A stretch of 27,111 nt of DNA from JAVBKE01 sp031554215 (GTDB lineage Bacteria > Bacillota > Bacilli > JARBTR01), in NCBI GenBank assembly GCA_031554215.1, contig JAVBKF010000137.1:1-27111 (forward strand), read 5' to 3'. Below, piece after piece: positions 8,561-16,724 of this stretch. Numbering within the stretch: position 1 is the first letter of the stretch; each line of letters opens with the position of its first letter. The notes beneath the pieces are model-generated. The model was not told the DNA's origin, ran no database searches, and was given only the letters and a program-made list of their open reading frames with translations. Position numbers and translations under genes: made by a program.

Positions 8561-8712
8561 CTCGCTCCTCCATCCTCTTTGATTGGTTTGAAATTGAACA
8601 GTAATCGCATGCTCACCACTACCATTAATCACATGGAAAGTAAAATGGCTACTGAACGAAAAAAGACTTACCCTTAAGCTATGTAGTAGGACAAAAAATC
8701 AGACAGTTTTTA

Positions 8713-8721
8713 TGATAAAAT
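8713..8721 (+). promoter_or_regulatory. Extended -10 element before the flavoprotein gene
   Basis: TGATAAAAT is an extended -10 match, 34 bp before the GTG start at 8755. The -35 region is A-rich and does not match the consensus. Confidence 0.3.
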
Positions 8722-8754
8722 AGACAGAAATGTTTCGTTTGAAGGAGAATGATT

Positions 8755-10029
8755 GTGAAAGAAACCCGAGATAAATATGATTGCATTGTCATTGGTGGCG
8801 GTCCTGCGGGACTAATGGCAGGGATTGCAGCTTCAGAATGCGGCGCCAAGACGCTACTCATTGATAAAGGGGAAAAGCTAGGACGGAAACTAGCCATCTC
8901 TGGTGGTGGGCGTTGCAATGTCACCAACCGCTCGTCAATTGATGACTTGATTAAACACATTCCTGGCAATGGGCGATTTCTTTACGGTGCGTTTGCACAG
9001 TTTAGTAATGAGGACATTATTGGTTTCTTTAAGAAATTAGGGATTGAATTAAAGGAGGAAGACCATGGCAGAATGTTTCCAGTCAATAATGAAGCACAAT
9101 CTGTCGTTGATGCACTGATTACGCGGTTTCGTAAACTAAGTGGTAATATCATCATCAATTCTCCTGTTAAGAAAGTGCGCTATCAGGGCGAATGCGCGAC
9201 TGGGATTGAGCTGAGGGATGGCCGGGTGATTGATGCCAAAAGGATTGTGATTGCTGTTGGCGGTAAGTCGGTACCTGCAACTGGCAGTACTGGGGATGGC
9301 TATGCGTGGGCAAGAGCAGCAGGTCATACAATTACCGATTTATTTCCGACCGAGGTTCCGCTTGTTTCTGATGACATTGTGATTCGGAAGAGACTACTGC
9401 AGGGATTGTCATTACAAAACGTGGCTGTCAGTGTGCTGAATCCCAAGGGGAAACCAATTGTTACACATAGAATGGATATGATATTCACCCACTTTGGGCT
9501 ATCTGGTCCAGCTATATTGCGCTGTAGTCAATTTGTTGTGAAGGCAATGAAAAAATATCAGCTAAATTCCTGTACAATCTCGATTGATGCGCTTCCTGAT
9601 ATTCAGCTGGAACCGCTGTTTCAAGAAATTCTAGCGAAAGCAAAATCTGGTGCGAAAAGGACTGCTAAAAATGAGTTTAAGCATTTCTTGCCTGAACGGT
9701 ATTTGGTCTATCTTTTAGCCCAAGCGAAAATTGAAGTGGATGAACCTTGTGCAAATGTCCCTAATGAAAAGTGGCGCAATTTTGCTGAGGGCATTAAGCA
9801 CTTTCATATTGCTGTCAGCGGTACGTTACCGATTGAGAAGGCTTTCGTTACCGGTGGTGGCGTGTCTGTTAAGGAAGTAAACCCCAAGACAATGGCGAGT
9901 AAGTTTGTCAGTAATCTTTATTTCTGCGGAGAGATTCTTGATATTCATGGTTATACTGGCGGATATAATATTACGGCGGCACTGGTGACCGGACGGATTG
10001 CTGGGATGAATGCTGGGAATGAAGACTGA
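8755..10029 (+). CDS. HI0933/BaiN-family NAD(P)/FAD-dependent oxidoreductase
   Basis: A 424-residue soluble flavoprotein. The N-terminus has the dinucleotide-binding motif VIGGGPAGLMAG (residues 12-23), followed by the family signature GRKLAISGGGRCNVTN. The C-terminus has GGGVSVKEVNPKTMASK and the FAD-closing stretch YFCGEILDIHGYTGGYN. This family (YhiN, HI0933, YtfP; clostridial BaiN) has no settled general function in Bacilli, so no substrate is proposed. The GTG at 8755 is chosen because AAGGAG lies seven bases before it; an ATG two codons upstream would be only two bases from that site. Confidence 0.9.
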   Translation: MKETRDKYDCIVIGGGPAGLMAGIAASECGAKTLLIDKGEKLGRKLAISGGGRCNVTNRSSIDDLIKHIPGNGRFLYGAFAQFSNEDIIGFFKKLGIELKEEDHGRMFPVNNEAQSVVDALITRFRKLSGNIIINSPVKKVRYQGECATGIELRDGRVIDAKRIVIAVGGKSVPATGSTGDGYAWARAAGHTITDLFPTEVPLVSDDIVIRKRLLQGLSLQNVAVSVLNPKGKPIVTHRMDMIFTHFGLSGPAILRCSQFVVKAMKKYQLNSCTISIDALPDIQLEPLFQEILAKAKSGAKRTAKNEFKHFLPERYLVYLLAQAKIEVDEPCANVPNEKWRNFAEGIKHFHIAVSGTLPIEKAFVTGGGVSVKEVNPKTMASKFVSNLYFCGEILDIHGYTGGYNITAALVTGRIAGMNAGNED

Positions 10030-10470
10030 GCTGGATTTGTGGGTGGATTCTTGGATTTAATGACGTTGGTTCTTACTGATGGCTTTTGCATTAGAAATGA
10101 ACTTGCTGCTCTTTGCGCTGGATGTTTTGCCGTTTAGATGCCTTCAAATCTTGGCTTTCAGGAGAACTGTTTGCTTGGTGGTCACTGCCATAGCACTTGT
10201 TTCAAACCTTTTATCTTGAAAAAAAGCCGATCATTAGTTGTCAAGTTAAGAAATCTTGATACGGATTAGAAATTAATTTAAACATTTATGGGAAGAAAAT
10301 AACCTTGCTATCCTCTTCGCATGAATTAAAAACTGATGCACTTTCTAATCCGTGTTATTCATTCAATCACAGCAATTATTTCAAAAAAACTGCACTTAAC
10401 TCGTCATACCTGAATCATTTCAGCACCATGTAAGTGATTGATGCTACTTCATAAATTAGTGACAACTGCC
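10030..10470. other. 441-bp intergenic stretch
   Basis: Lies between the 3' ends of the flavoprotein and queG genes. No open gene or clear terminator was found. The one notable structure is a perfect 12-bp inverted repeat (10261-10272 and 10342-10353). Confidence 0.5.
10261..10353. repeat. 12-bp inverted repeat with 69-bp spacer
   Basis: ACGGATTAGAAA (10261-10272) and TTTCTAATCCGT (10342-10353) are exact reverse complements. The enclosed 69 bp are AT-rich and hold no reading frame. It could be the ends of a tiny non-autonomous element or the base of a long RNA hairpin. Confidence 0.5.
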
Positions 10471-11514
10471 CTACTCATCCCGAGGCTTTTCAGCCGTCTC
10501 AATCTCATCAATCGCCCAGTCTGCAGCCTCACGAATCACTGCGCGGTGATCCACAGAACATTCTCTAAGCAGTGGCAAACTGCTTTTATCCTTAAAAAAA
10601 GCCAGTGCATAAATGGCATTTCTTTGAATCGGAGTTTTCCCCCGCCAAGAACCAGCTACCCTACCAAACTGTTCCTTAAACGCACGATTACTAAGCTGCA
10701 AAATGGGTTTAAGCAAGGGCTTTGCAAGCACCGGATCTGCCTCAAGTTCAGCGTGCAAATGAAAATCCCTTTTATGGTTCTCTGGACAAACAACCTGACA
10801 GGTATCACAGCCATATAGCCGGTTACCAATCACCTCCCGAAATTCCTCTGGAATCGTAGTCTTCGTTTGTGTTAAGTACGCAATACACCGCTGCGCATTT
10901 AACTGCCCTGGTCCGACAAAAGCATTCGTTGGACATGCATCAATACACTTGTTACATGATCCACATCTACTTTCTAACGGCTGGTCTGGCTCAAGCTCCA
11001 CATTCGTCAATAGTTCTCCAAGATAAATATAGGAGCCGAATTCCGGAGAAATAATTGAACAGTTCTTGGCACTCCAGCCAATTCCCGCTCTTTCAGCCAC
11101 TGCCCGATCCACCAGCGCTCCTGTGTCCACCATAGGGGTGCATGCTGCCCCTTCTACTTCGTTCTGGATAAAATCCGCCAATAGTCTCAGCTTCTCTTTG
11201 AGTACGACATGGTAATCACATCCCCATGAAGCACGGCAAAACATCCCCCGCCGCTCCTCAGTCGTCCCTCTTGGTACAGATGTCATCTTGCTTGGATAAG
11301 CGATGGCAATAGCAATAATCGAGCGTGCATCTGCCAGTAAGCGTTTGGGCTCCGTTCGCTTGTCAATGTCAGGCTCCTCAAACCCAGATTGATAGCCCTC
11401 CGCCTGCTGTTTCATTAACCGTCCCTTTAATTCTTGAAAAACATCTGCACTCGTAAATCCTATTTGGTCAATACCAATTTTCCGGCTATATCGAATGATC
11501 TTTTCTTTTAACAT
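10471..11514 (-). CDS. queG: Epoxyqueuosine reductase
   Basis: Reduces epoxyqueuosine in tRNA to queuosine at the wobble position of GUN-anticodon tRNAs, using cobalamin and two [4Fe-4S] clusters. The 347-residue protein shows the 2x[4Fe-4S] ferredoxin-like pattern: CGSCNKCIDACP (Cys184, 187, 190, 194) plus Cys210, and CDTCQVVCP (Cys236, 239, 243). The conserved PMVDTGALVDR (127-137) includes the proposed catalytic Asp. The C-terminus (about 290-340) looks like a short HEAT-repeat end. It is slightly shorter than the B. subtilis enzyme (about 386), consistent with forms carrying fewer HEAT repeats. The ribosome site TTGGGGT is weak. Transcribed alone, divergent from cydAB. Confidence 0.93.
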   Translation of the reverse strand: MLKEKIIRYSRKIGIDQIGFTSADVFQELKGRLMKQQAEGYQSGFEEPDIDKRTEPKRLLADARSIIAIAIAYPSKMTSVPRGTTEERRGMFCRASWGCDYHVVLKEKLRLLADFIQNEVEGAACTPMVDTGALVDRAVAERAGIGWSAKNCSIISPEFGSYIYLGELLTNVELEPDQPLESRCGSCNKCIDACPTNAFVGPGQLNAQRCIAYLTQTKTTIPEEFREVIGNRLYGCDTCQVVCPENHKRDFHLHAELEADPVLAKPLLKPILQLSNRAFKEQFGRVAGSWRGKTPIQRNAIYALAFFKDKSSLPLLRECSVDHRAVIREAADWAIDEIETAEKPRDE

Positions 11515-11843
11515 AAATACCCCAAATCAAATCTTTTTTTCTTAAAAAATTCTACACTATCCAATTGTACTACAAATTCAATTTACTATTTCTCAGCAGA
11601 AAATATTGTTTTTAAATATCGCTCAAACCTTATTATCCCCATCAATAACTAAATGGAATCATTCGGTTTTCTTACATTATAATATTATTTATTTTATAAG
11701 AATTACTATAAGAAATCGAAAAAAGGCGTGCAAACATGTCAATTTTAAGATAAAATTTTAATTGAATAAACATAAACCCTAAAAATTACTAATTATTGTG
11801 CTTTTTTAGGATTTAAAAATGGCGAAAAAGGAGGAGGATTTAT
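11515..11843. other. Divergent AT-rich control region of queG and cydAB
   Basis: A 329-bp region of very low GC. TATAAT occurs at 11678-11683 but lacks a good -35; TAAAAT near 11751 is preceded at 17 bases by a poor GTGCAA. An AU-rich hairpin (CCTAAAAA 11778-11785 with TTTTTAGG 11803-11810) lies 34 bp before cydA, close to its ribosome site. I did not find a convincing Rex, ResD or CcpA operator. Confidence 0.45.
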
Positions 11844-13181
11844 ATGGAAGCCGTCATGTTAAGTAGAATTCAATTTGCAGTAACAATTTTCTATCATTTT
11901 CTATTCGTCCCATTGACGATTGGCCTTGTTATTATCTGTGCAGTTATCGAAACAAAGTTCGCACGAACCCGGAATCCACTGTACGAACGTATGGGAGATT
12001 TCTGGGGAAAGCTTTTTACCATTAACCTTGTTTTAGGGATTGTCACAGGGATTGCAATGGAATTCCAGTTCGGAACAAACTGGTCTGAGTATTCAAAGTA
12101 CATGGGTGATATCTTCGGATCACCACTTGCTATTGAGGCATTGGTAGCATTTTTCTTGGAGTCTACCTTCATCGGTGTATGGATTTTTGGACGAAAACGT
12201 TTTTCTCCCGTCATGCGCGCCGTTTCGATGTGGTGTGTCGCGATTGGTACAAACCTCTCAGCGCTTTGGATCATCACAGCCAATGGGTTTATGCAAAATC
12301 CTGTTGGTTACAAGCTTGCCGAAGATGGCAGTAAGCTGCTGATGGAGGATTTCGGAGCAGTTGTTACAAACCCATATGCTTGGTTTATCTTTTTCCATAC
12401 GGTCATCGCCTGTTATCTCGTTGGCTCATTTTTCGTCATGGGAATCAGTGCCTGGCACATTCGCCGAAAATCGAATGTTGAACTTTTTAAGAAGTCATTT
12501 AAATATGGTCTGGTAATGGCGTTGTTCGCTGCCACGGTGACACCACTAATTGGCCATAAGTTTGGCGAATACACAGCCAAAATGCAGCCAGCCAAGGCCG
12601 CAGCAATGGAGGCGATATGGGAAACGGGGACGCAGGATTTCCCGCTCGTTAAGTTTACAAATGCTGAAGGCGAGAGCACTGTGGAGATGTTTAACATCCC
12701 TAAACTGGGAAGCTACATGTACACAGGTGACTTCAATGGCACTGTTACAGGGCTGAATGACATACCCGAAGACATGCGCCCACCTGTTGGACTAGTTTTC
12801 TATTCGTTTAGAGGCATGGTAACCATTGGTGTGATACTGATGTTCCTTTCCTGGTATGGTTTATATTTATACCGTTCAAAGAAATTATTCAAAAAAAATT
12901 GGTACACGAAAGTGCTACCATTCGCCATAATTCTCCCATACCTTGCGATTAACATGGGATGGATTGTCACGGAAGTTGGCAGACAGCCTTGGGCAGTTTA
13001 TGGCTTAATGCTAACAGAAGATGCTGCATCGCCACTGGCACCAGCACAAATTATTTTCTCGCTAGGAAGCTTAGTTGTATTCTACACGATACTGTTAATT
13101 GCAAATGTCTATCTCATGATTAAGTATGCAAGAAAAGGACCAGAAGAAGCCGCAAGCGGAGGTGTTAAACATGTCGCTTGA
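11844..13181 (+). CDS. cydA: Cytochrome bd oxidase subunit I
   Basis: Quinol-oxidising, haem-bearing subunit of the terminal oxidase that reduces oxygen to water at high affinity in the cytoplasmic membrane. The haem ligands align: His18 (YHFLFVPLTIG), His185 (FFHTVIACY) and Met325 (SFRGMV), with Glu98 and Glu106 in the IEALVAFFLEST helix. The conserved GWIVTEVGRQPW is at 372-383. At 445 residues with a compact loop around 245-300 it is the short Q-loop type usual in Firmicutes. The start ATG follows GGAGGAGG. Its last 11 bases overlap cydB, pointing to translational coupling. Confidence 0.97.
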   Translation: MEAVMLSRIQFAVTIFYHFLFVPLTIGLVIICAVIETKFARTRNPLYERMGDFWGKLFTINLVLGIVTGIAMEFQFGTNWSEYSKYMGDIFGSPLAIEALVAFFLESTFIGVWIFGRKRFSPVMRAVSMWCVAIGTNLSALWIITANGFMQNPVGYKLAEDGSKLLMEDFGAVVTNPYAWFIFFHTVIACYLVGSFFVMGISAWHIRRKSNVELFKKSFKYGLVMALFAATVTPLIGHKFGEYTAKMQPAKAAAMEAIWETGTQDFPLVKFTNAEGESTVEMFNIPKLGSYMYTGDFNGTVTGLNDIPEDMRPPVGLVFYSFRGMVTIGVILMFLSWYGLYLYRSKKLFKKNWYTKVLPFAIILPYLAINMGWIVTEVGRQPWAVYGLMLTEDAASPLAPAQIIFSLGSLVVFYTILLIANVYLMIKYARKGPEEAASGGVKHVA

Positions 13182-14202
13182 TCTCGAGACACTCCAAGTT
13201 ATATGGTTCATCCTTTGGTGCGTTATCTGGATTGCGTATTTCACGTTTGATTCTTTTACAATCGGGATCGGCATGCTCTTTCCTTTTACTGAGAAAGATC
13301 GTCTTGACCGAAACCAGTTACAAGAAATTGTTGGACCGTTCTGGAATGGCGCAGAAGTTTGGCTGGTTACAGCAGGAGGCGCGACATTTGCTGCATTCCC
13401 GCCAGTCTATGCTGATATGTTTTCGCTCCTTTATGTGCCGTTCTTCCTTGTGTTATTCTGCCTCATTTTCCGGGCAACCGGACTCGAGCTCATGCATAAG
13501 GACGACAATAAATACTGGGTTGCCTTCTTTAAGTGGGCATTCATTGTCAGTAGCTACTTGATGGCATTTTTGTTTGGTGTCCTTTTCTCAAACCTCTATC
13601 TCGGACTCGAGATGACACCATCTGAATTACACAGTAGTTTATTTGAATTCTTCAGTACGTACGCCATTTTTGGAGGGGCTTTGTTTGTTAGTTTCTTCAT
13701 GACATCTGGTGTTGCTTGGATTCATTTGAAAGCACGTGGACCAATTGTTGAACGTGCCTATAACACAGGCAGAGGTGTTGTCATGGCAATGGTTGCCCTA
13801 CTCGGCATCTACTATGTGGCAACAGCAAACTTAACACCGATTTTGGAAAATTTCAATGACCACCAATACCTATACTTAGTACCAACGATATCACTCGTGA
13901 CGGCAATAATCGCTGCCATTACTTATTTTAAAAGAAAAATGGCACTGACGTTTGCAATGGTCATTACAACTATTGTGTTGTTTTTTTCAACAGGATTCAT
14001 CGGCATGTTCCCGAACATGTTGCCATCCAGCATTGATGATCAATTTTCATTAACACTCTATAATTCATCATCAAGTGAAAAAACACTGCAAATTATGCTC
14101 ATTGTTGCAGTCATTTTTGTACCAATTGTGTTAGGCTATCAAATTTGGGTTCATTTCTTATTTAGAAAGAAACTAGAAAAGGATGGTGCGAAAGGCTACT
14201 AG
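13171..14202 (+). CDS. cydB: Cytochrome bd oxidase subunit II
   Basis: Membrane partner of CydA, 343 residues with about nine hydrophobic helices. Family segments include IGMLFPF, GPFWNGAEVWLVTAGGATFAAFP and the long transmembrane C-terminal half. The N-terminal motif that normally reads (D/E)GFDFG reads DSFTIG here (from Asp27), so the second conserved aspartate is threonine. The ATG is set by GGAGG eight bases upstream inside the end of cydA. No cydD/cydC assembly exporter genes follow: a strong hairpin ends the unit, so the assembly factors must be encoded elsewhere. Confidence 0.95.
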   Translation: MSLDLETLQVIWFILWCVIWIAYFTFDSFTIGIGMLFPFTEKDRLDRNQLQEIVGPFWNGAEVWLVTAGGATFAAFPPVYADMFSLLYVPFFLVLFCLIFRATGLELMHKDDNKYWVAFFKWAFIVSSYLMAFLFGVLFSNLYLGLEMTPSELHSSLFEFFSTYAIFGGALFVSFFMTSGVAWIHLKARGPIVERAYNTGRGVVMAMVALLGIYYVATANLTPILENFNDHQYLYLVPTISLVTAIIAAITYFKRKMALTFAMVITTIVLFFSTGFIGMFPNMLPSSIDDQFSLTLYNSSSSEKTLQIMLIVAVIFVPIVLGYQIWVHFLFRKKLEKDGAKGY

Positions 14203-14224
14203 TCTTGTGTACGGGCCTAAAGAA

Positions 14225-14269
14225 ACGAAAACCGGTCTTCAAGCTTGCCGCTTGAAGACCAGTTTTCGT
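14225..14269. terminator. Bidirectional terminator between cydB and the dCMP deaminase gene
   Basis: Arms 14225-14244 and 14250-14269 pair over 19 bp (ACGAAAAC, then GGTCTTCAAGC with its complement) with a single C/A mismatch and loop TTGCC. The arms are A-rich and T-rich at their bases, and T-rich sequence follows on the minus strand (GTTTTCGTTTCTTT). It lies between convergent genes. Confidence 0.85.
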
Positions 14270-14302
14270 ACTATGGTTTTGTTATCATGAGGCTTTAATC
14301 CG

Positions 14303-14752
14303 TTATACGCCTACCAAGCTGGCTTCTTTAAAATGGACCCATTCAATGCCTCGGTTAAATTGTTCGTTATATTGATTCGGATAAGAATGGAGGAAATACA
14401 CCTTATTAATCCCGGCCTGAATCAGAAATTTCGTGCAATGCTCACAAGGTTCATGAGTCACATACGCAACAGCACCTGCTGTTGATATGCCGTGTTTTGC
14501 GCATTGAAGAATCGCGTTTTGCTCAGCATGAACAGTACGAATACAACGCCCTTCACTTGACAACAGATGACCAACATCATCACAGTGCGGAAGCCCCGAC
14601 ACGCTACCATTAAAACCTGTCGCAATGACACGCTTCTCCTTGACAATCACGCATCCAACATACAACCGATCACATGTCCCCATGTAAGCGACCGTTTCAG
14701 CCATCTTCATAAAATATTGATCCCAAGAAGGACGTGCATGATTTTCCGCCAT
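14303..14752 (-). CDS. comEB: dCMP deaminase (ComEB-like)
   Basis: Zinc-dependent cytidine/deoxycytidylate deaminase superfamily; the best reading is deamination of dCMP to dUMP for thymidylate synthesis. The zinc and catalytic motif HAEQNAI is at 75-81 and the second zinc motif PCEHC at 102-106. The additional Cys/His cluster (PHCDDVGH, Cys70) matches the dCMP deaminase group rather than tRNA or riboflavin deaminases. Length 149 is slightly shorter than B. subtilis ComEB (about 189). The ribosome site is weak (GGTGGTG). Monocistronic. Confidence 0.88.
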   Translation of the reverse strand: MAENHARPSWDQYFMKMAETVAYMGTCDRLYVGCVIVKEKRVIATGFNGSVSGLPHCDDVGHLLSSEGRCIRTVHAEQNAILQCAKHGISTAGAVAYVTHEPCEHCTKFLIQAGINKVYFLHSYPNQYNEQFNRGIEWVHFKEASLVGV

Positions 14753-14889
14753 CTATCAACACCACCAAACCGTTATTTTCCGCTATCTTTACTCTGCTAT
14801 TTTAACAACTCATGTTTCAGAAAACAAGCCTTACCAAGTACCATAATTTTCAGAGTTTCCAATTACCGAAAAAAATATGCGCTCATTGC

Positions 14890-14920
14890 AAGCATTTAGC
14901 TTCGGCTAAATGCTTTTTTT
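14890..14920 (+). terminator. Orphan plus-strand terminator with UUCG loop
   Basis: AGCATTTAGC and GCTAAATGCT form a perfect 10-bp stem closed by TTCG, followed by a run of Ts to 14920. The stem would be very stable in RNA. No plus-strand gene lies upstream before cydB, whose own terminator is at 14225-14269. Confidence 0.8.
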
Positions 14921-15113
14921 CAAGGTGCTTCAAAATAATCAAAACCCATTCACCCTTATTAGACTATTATAAAATCGTTCATTTTGAAATATGAAAAGAA
15001 TTTAGTGTTTGCAACACTAGGGTACAAGTTTGAAGAAAGTGAGGGGCCAAAACCAGCGAGAAGTCGTATTAGCGGATGCTACAAGCTTCGTAGGTAAATT
15101 TCCTCATTAGATA

Positions 15114-15233
15114 ATGAAGGACTTCAGGTCAGTATTTGAAAAAATTGTTCCTGCTGATTTATTGTTGCAGGTTGCCGATATCTTTCACCTGAGTACAAGC
15201 CAGTACCAATATCGGATGATTTATTCTACATAA
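15114..15233 (+). pseudogene. Possible decayed transposase fragment
   Basis: A short frame beginning ATG AAG GAC reads as a stretch containing PADLLLQVADIFHLSTSQYQY before a stop. In its arrangement (LLL, aliphatic run, then STxxY) it vaguely resembles the N-terminal region of IS3-type OrfB proteins, which often read LLxxAxIxxSTYYY. The same frame continues upstream through one stop codon. No ribosome site and no further similarity; the assignment is weak. Confidence 0.2.
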
Positions 15234-15252
15234 ATCATTATCAACAAAAAGC

Positions 15253-15299
15253 AAAGTGGAAATCCTGCTCAGCTAGTTGCTGACGATTTCCACTTTTTT
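15253..15299. terminator. Terminator of the MFS gene
   Basis: AAAGTGGAAATC (15253-15264) pairs with GATTTCCACTTT (15285-15296), with an inner CAGC/GCTG stem. T-rich sequence follows on both strands. It serves the minus-strand MFS gene that stops at 15318 and would also stop plus-strand transcripts. Confidence 0.85.
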
Positions 15300-15317
15300 G
15301 TAACCATGCACGATGTG

Positions 15318-16508
15318 TTACCCTTTCGCTTCATATCCTTGCGGCGCAACTTTCCTGAAAAAAAGAAAAATGATGAGAGCACAACTACTTGATAACGCAC
15401 TGACTTCATAAATCAATTGATAGCTGAAAAAATGACCGATTTGCCCAAACAGCACAGCGCCTAGTCCCACACCAAGATCAAAACATGAAAAAAATGTTGC
15501 GTTGGCCATCCCGCGGCGACTCGCAGGTACAAGTGACATCGCCCAAGCTTGTAAAGTTGGCTGTATCATGCCGAATCCAAAACCATAACAGACTGCAGCC
15601 GTGAGTAGTGACAAGGTATTTGGTAGCCATGAAAGTAAAGTCATTGCGGTGATGATGAGGAGTATCCCAGGGATAAATACGTAGGCGACTCCTTTGCGAT
15701 CATACAATTTTCCTGCAAAAAAACGCGTGGCAAGTAGGGCTAGCGCATAACAGGTGAAATATAGCTCAATGCCACTAACGCCCTCTTCTTTCGTATAAAG
15801 TGGTAAAAAAGATGCAATACCACCAAAGGTAAACGTGACAAAAAATAATAATAACGATGGTCGCCAAACAGATTTCTCGAAGAATGTTCGCTTCCCTTCC
15901 CTTGGCTTTTTCTCTGCACCTGATGCTAGTTTCTTATACCTAATTTGTGAAGCTAGACTAATCGCAACCACTCCAAAAAATGCACAAAGCAAAAATATTT
16001 GCCGAAAATCAATTAATTGATTAAGACTAAGCGCTATTGCCGGTCCAATCGCTAAAGCGAAATTGCCACCCAAAGCGTATAACCCCATCCCTTCACCACG
16101 CCTTGTAGCTGGAATTAAATCACTGGCGATTGTCCCCGAAGCCGTTCCAGAACAGCCCCAACCAATTCCTTGAAAGATACGAATAAAAAACAAAAAGGCC
16201 AATGACGATACAAAAGCATATGAACCAATCGCAAAAACAAACATGGATAGCCCGAAAATATAAACAAATCGCCTTCCCTTTGACTCAAGTGCATTGCCTG
16301 CGAATGACCGGGCAATTAGCGCTGAAAATGTGAAGAAACCAACCACGAGTCCAATGATTTGGTCAGAGCCACCTAGACTCTTAACAAATAGTGGAATGGT
16401 TGGTAAAGTCATTTGAAACCCTAAGAATAGAAAGAAATTGGCCGAGCAGATGAGCAAAAAATCCCTTGTAATGATTTTTTCCTTTTCTAAACCATTTGCT
16501 CCGTTCAT
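15318..16508 (-). CDS. Major facilitator superfamily transporter
   Basis: A 396-residue membrane protein with about 12 hydrophobic helices, the central cytoplasmic basic loop (around 195-215, KKLASGAEKKPREGKR) splitting the two six-helix halves. The MFS A-like loops are visible: NALESKGRRFVYIFG after helix 2 and KLYDRKG in the second half. This pattern fits drug/metabolite exporters of the YfcJ/AraJ sort, but no substrate can be inferred and there is no linked regulator. The ribosome site before the ATG at 16508 is weak (GGTG), so the start is less certain than most. Confidence 0.85.
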   Translation of the reverse strand: MNGANGLEKEKIITRDFLLICSANFFLFLGFQMTLPTIPLFVKSLGGSDQIIGLVVGFFTFSALIARSFAGNALESKGRRFVYIFGLSMFVFAIGSYAFVSSLAFLFFIRIFQGIGWGCSGTASGTIASDLIPATRRGEGMGLYALGGNFALAIGPAIALSLNQLIDFRQIFLLCAFFGVVAISLASQIRYKKLASGAEKKPREGKRTFFEKSVWRPSLLLFFVTFTFGGIASFLPLYTKEEGVSGIELYFTCYALALLATRFFAGKLYDRKGVAYVFIPGILLIITAMTLLSWLPNTLSLLTAAVCYGFGFGMIQPTLQAWAMSLVPASRRGMANATFFSCFDLGVGLGAVLFGQIGHFFSYQLIYEVSALSSSCALIIFLFFRKVAPQGYEAKG

Positions 16509-16670
16509 CGTTTAGCACCAGCATTCTAGATTTTATTTTTCGGATTTTATTTTTCCAACTATTGTACGCCTTTCCCTTGCCATTCACTAGCAATTTGCAT
16601 CATATCTTACCATGTAAGTCTCCAGCAGGAACCCCAAATCATTGCTTATAATCTGTTGAAATCTATGGAA

Positions 16671-16712
16671 AAAGCAGTGGGGATGCTATTGTATGGCATC
16701 CTCACTGCTTAA
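16671..16712 (-). terminator. Terminator of the M29 aminopeptidase gene
   Basis: AAGCAGTG plus GGATGC (16672-16686) pair with GCATCC plus CACTGCTT (16696-16710) with one mismatch. On the minus strand the stem is followed by TTTTT. It is 13 bp after the aminopeptidase stop. Confidence 0.85.
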
Positions 16713-16724
16713 AAGTGCAGATAA

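Larger units (their letters stand above)
14753..15317. other. 565-bp intergenic stretch with an orphan terminator
   Basis: Between the 5' end of the dCMP deaminase gene and the 3' end of the MFS gene. It holds a strong plus-strand terminator (14890-14920) that follows no plus-strand gene, a possible decayed reading frame (about 15027-15231), and the MFS terminator (15253-15299). No intact gene recognised. Confidence 0.5.

Noticed and set aside
10438..10818. 126-codon plus-strand frame opposite queG
   Set aside because: Overlaps the conserved 3' part of queG on the other strand and lacks any family pattern.
14567..14899. 110-codon plus-strand frame ending near the orphan terminator
   Set aside because: Its first half is antisense to the dCMP deaminase gene and its composition is not protein-like; the terminator probably serves a non-coding RNA, if anything.
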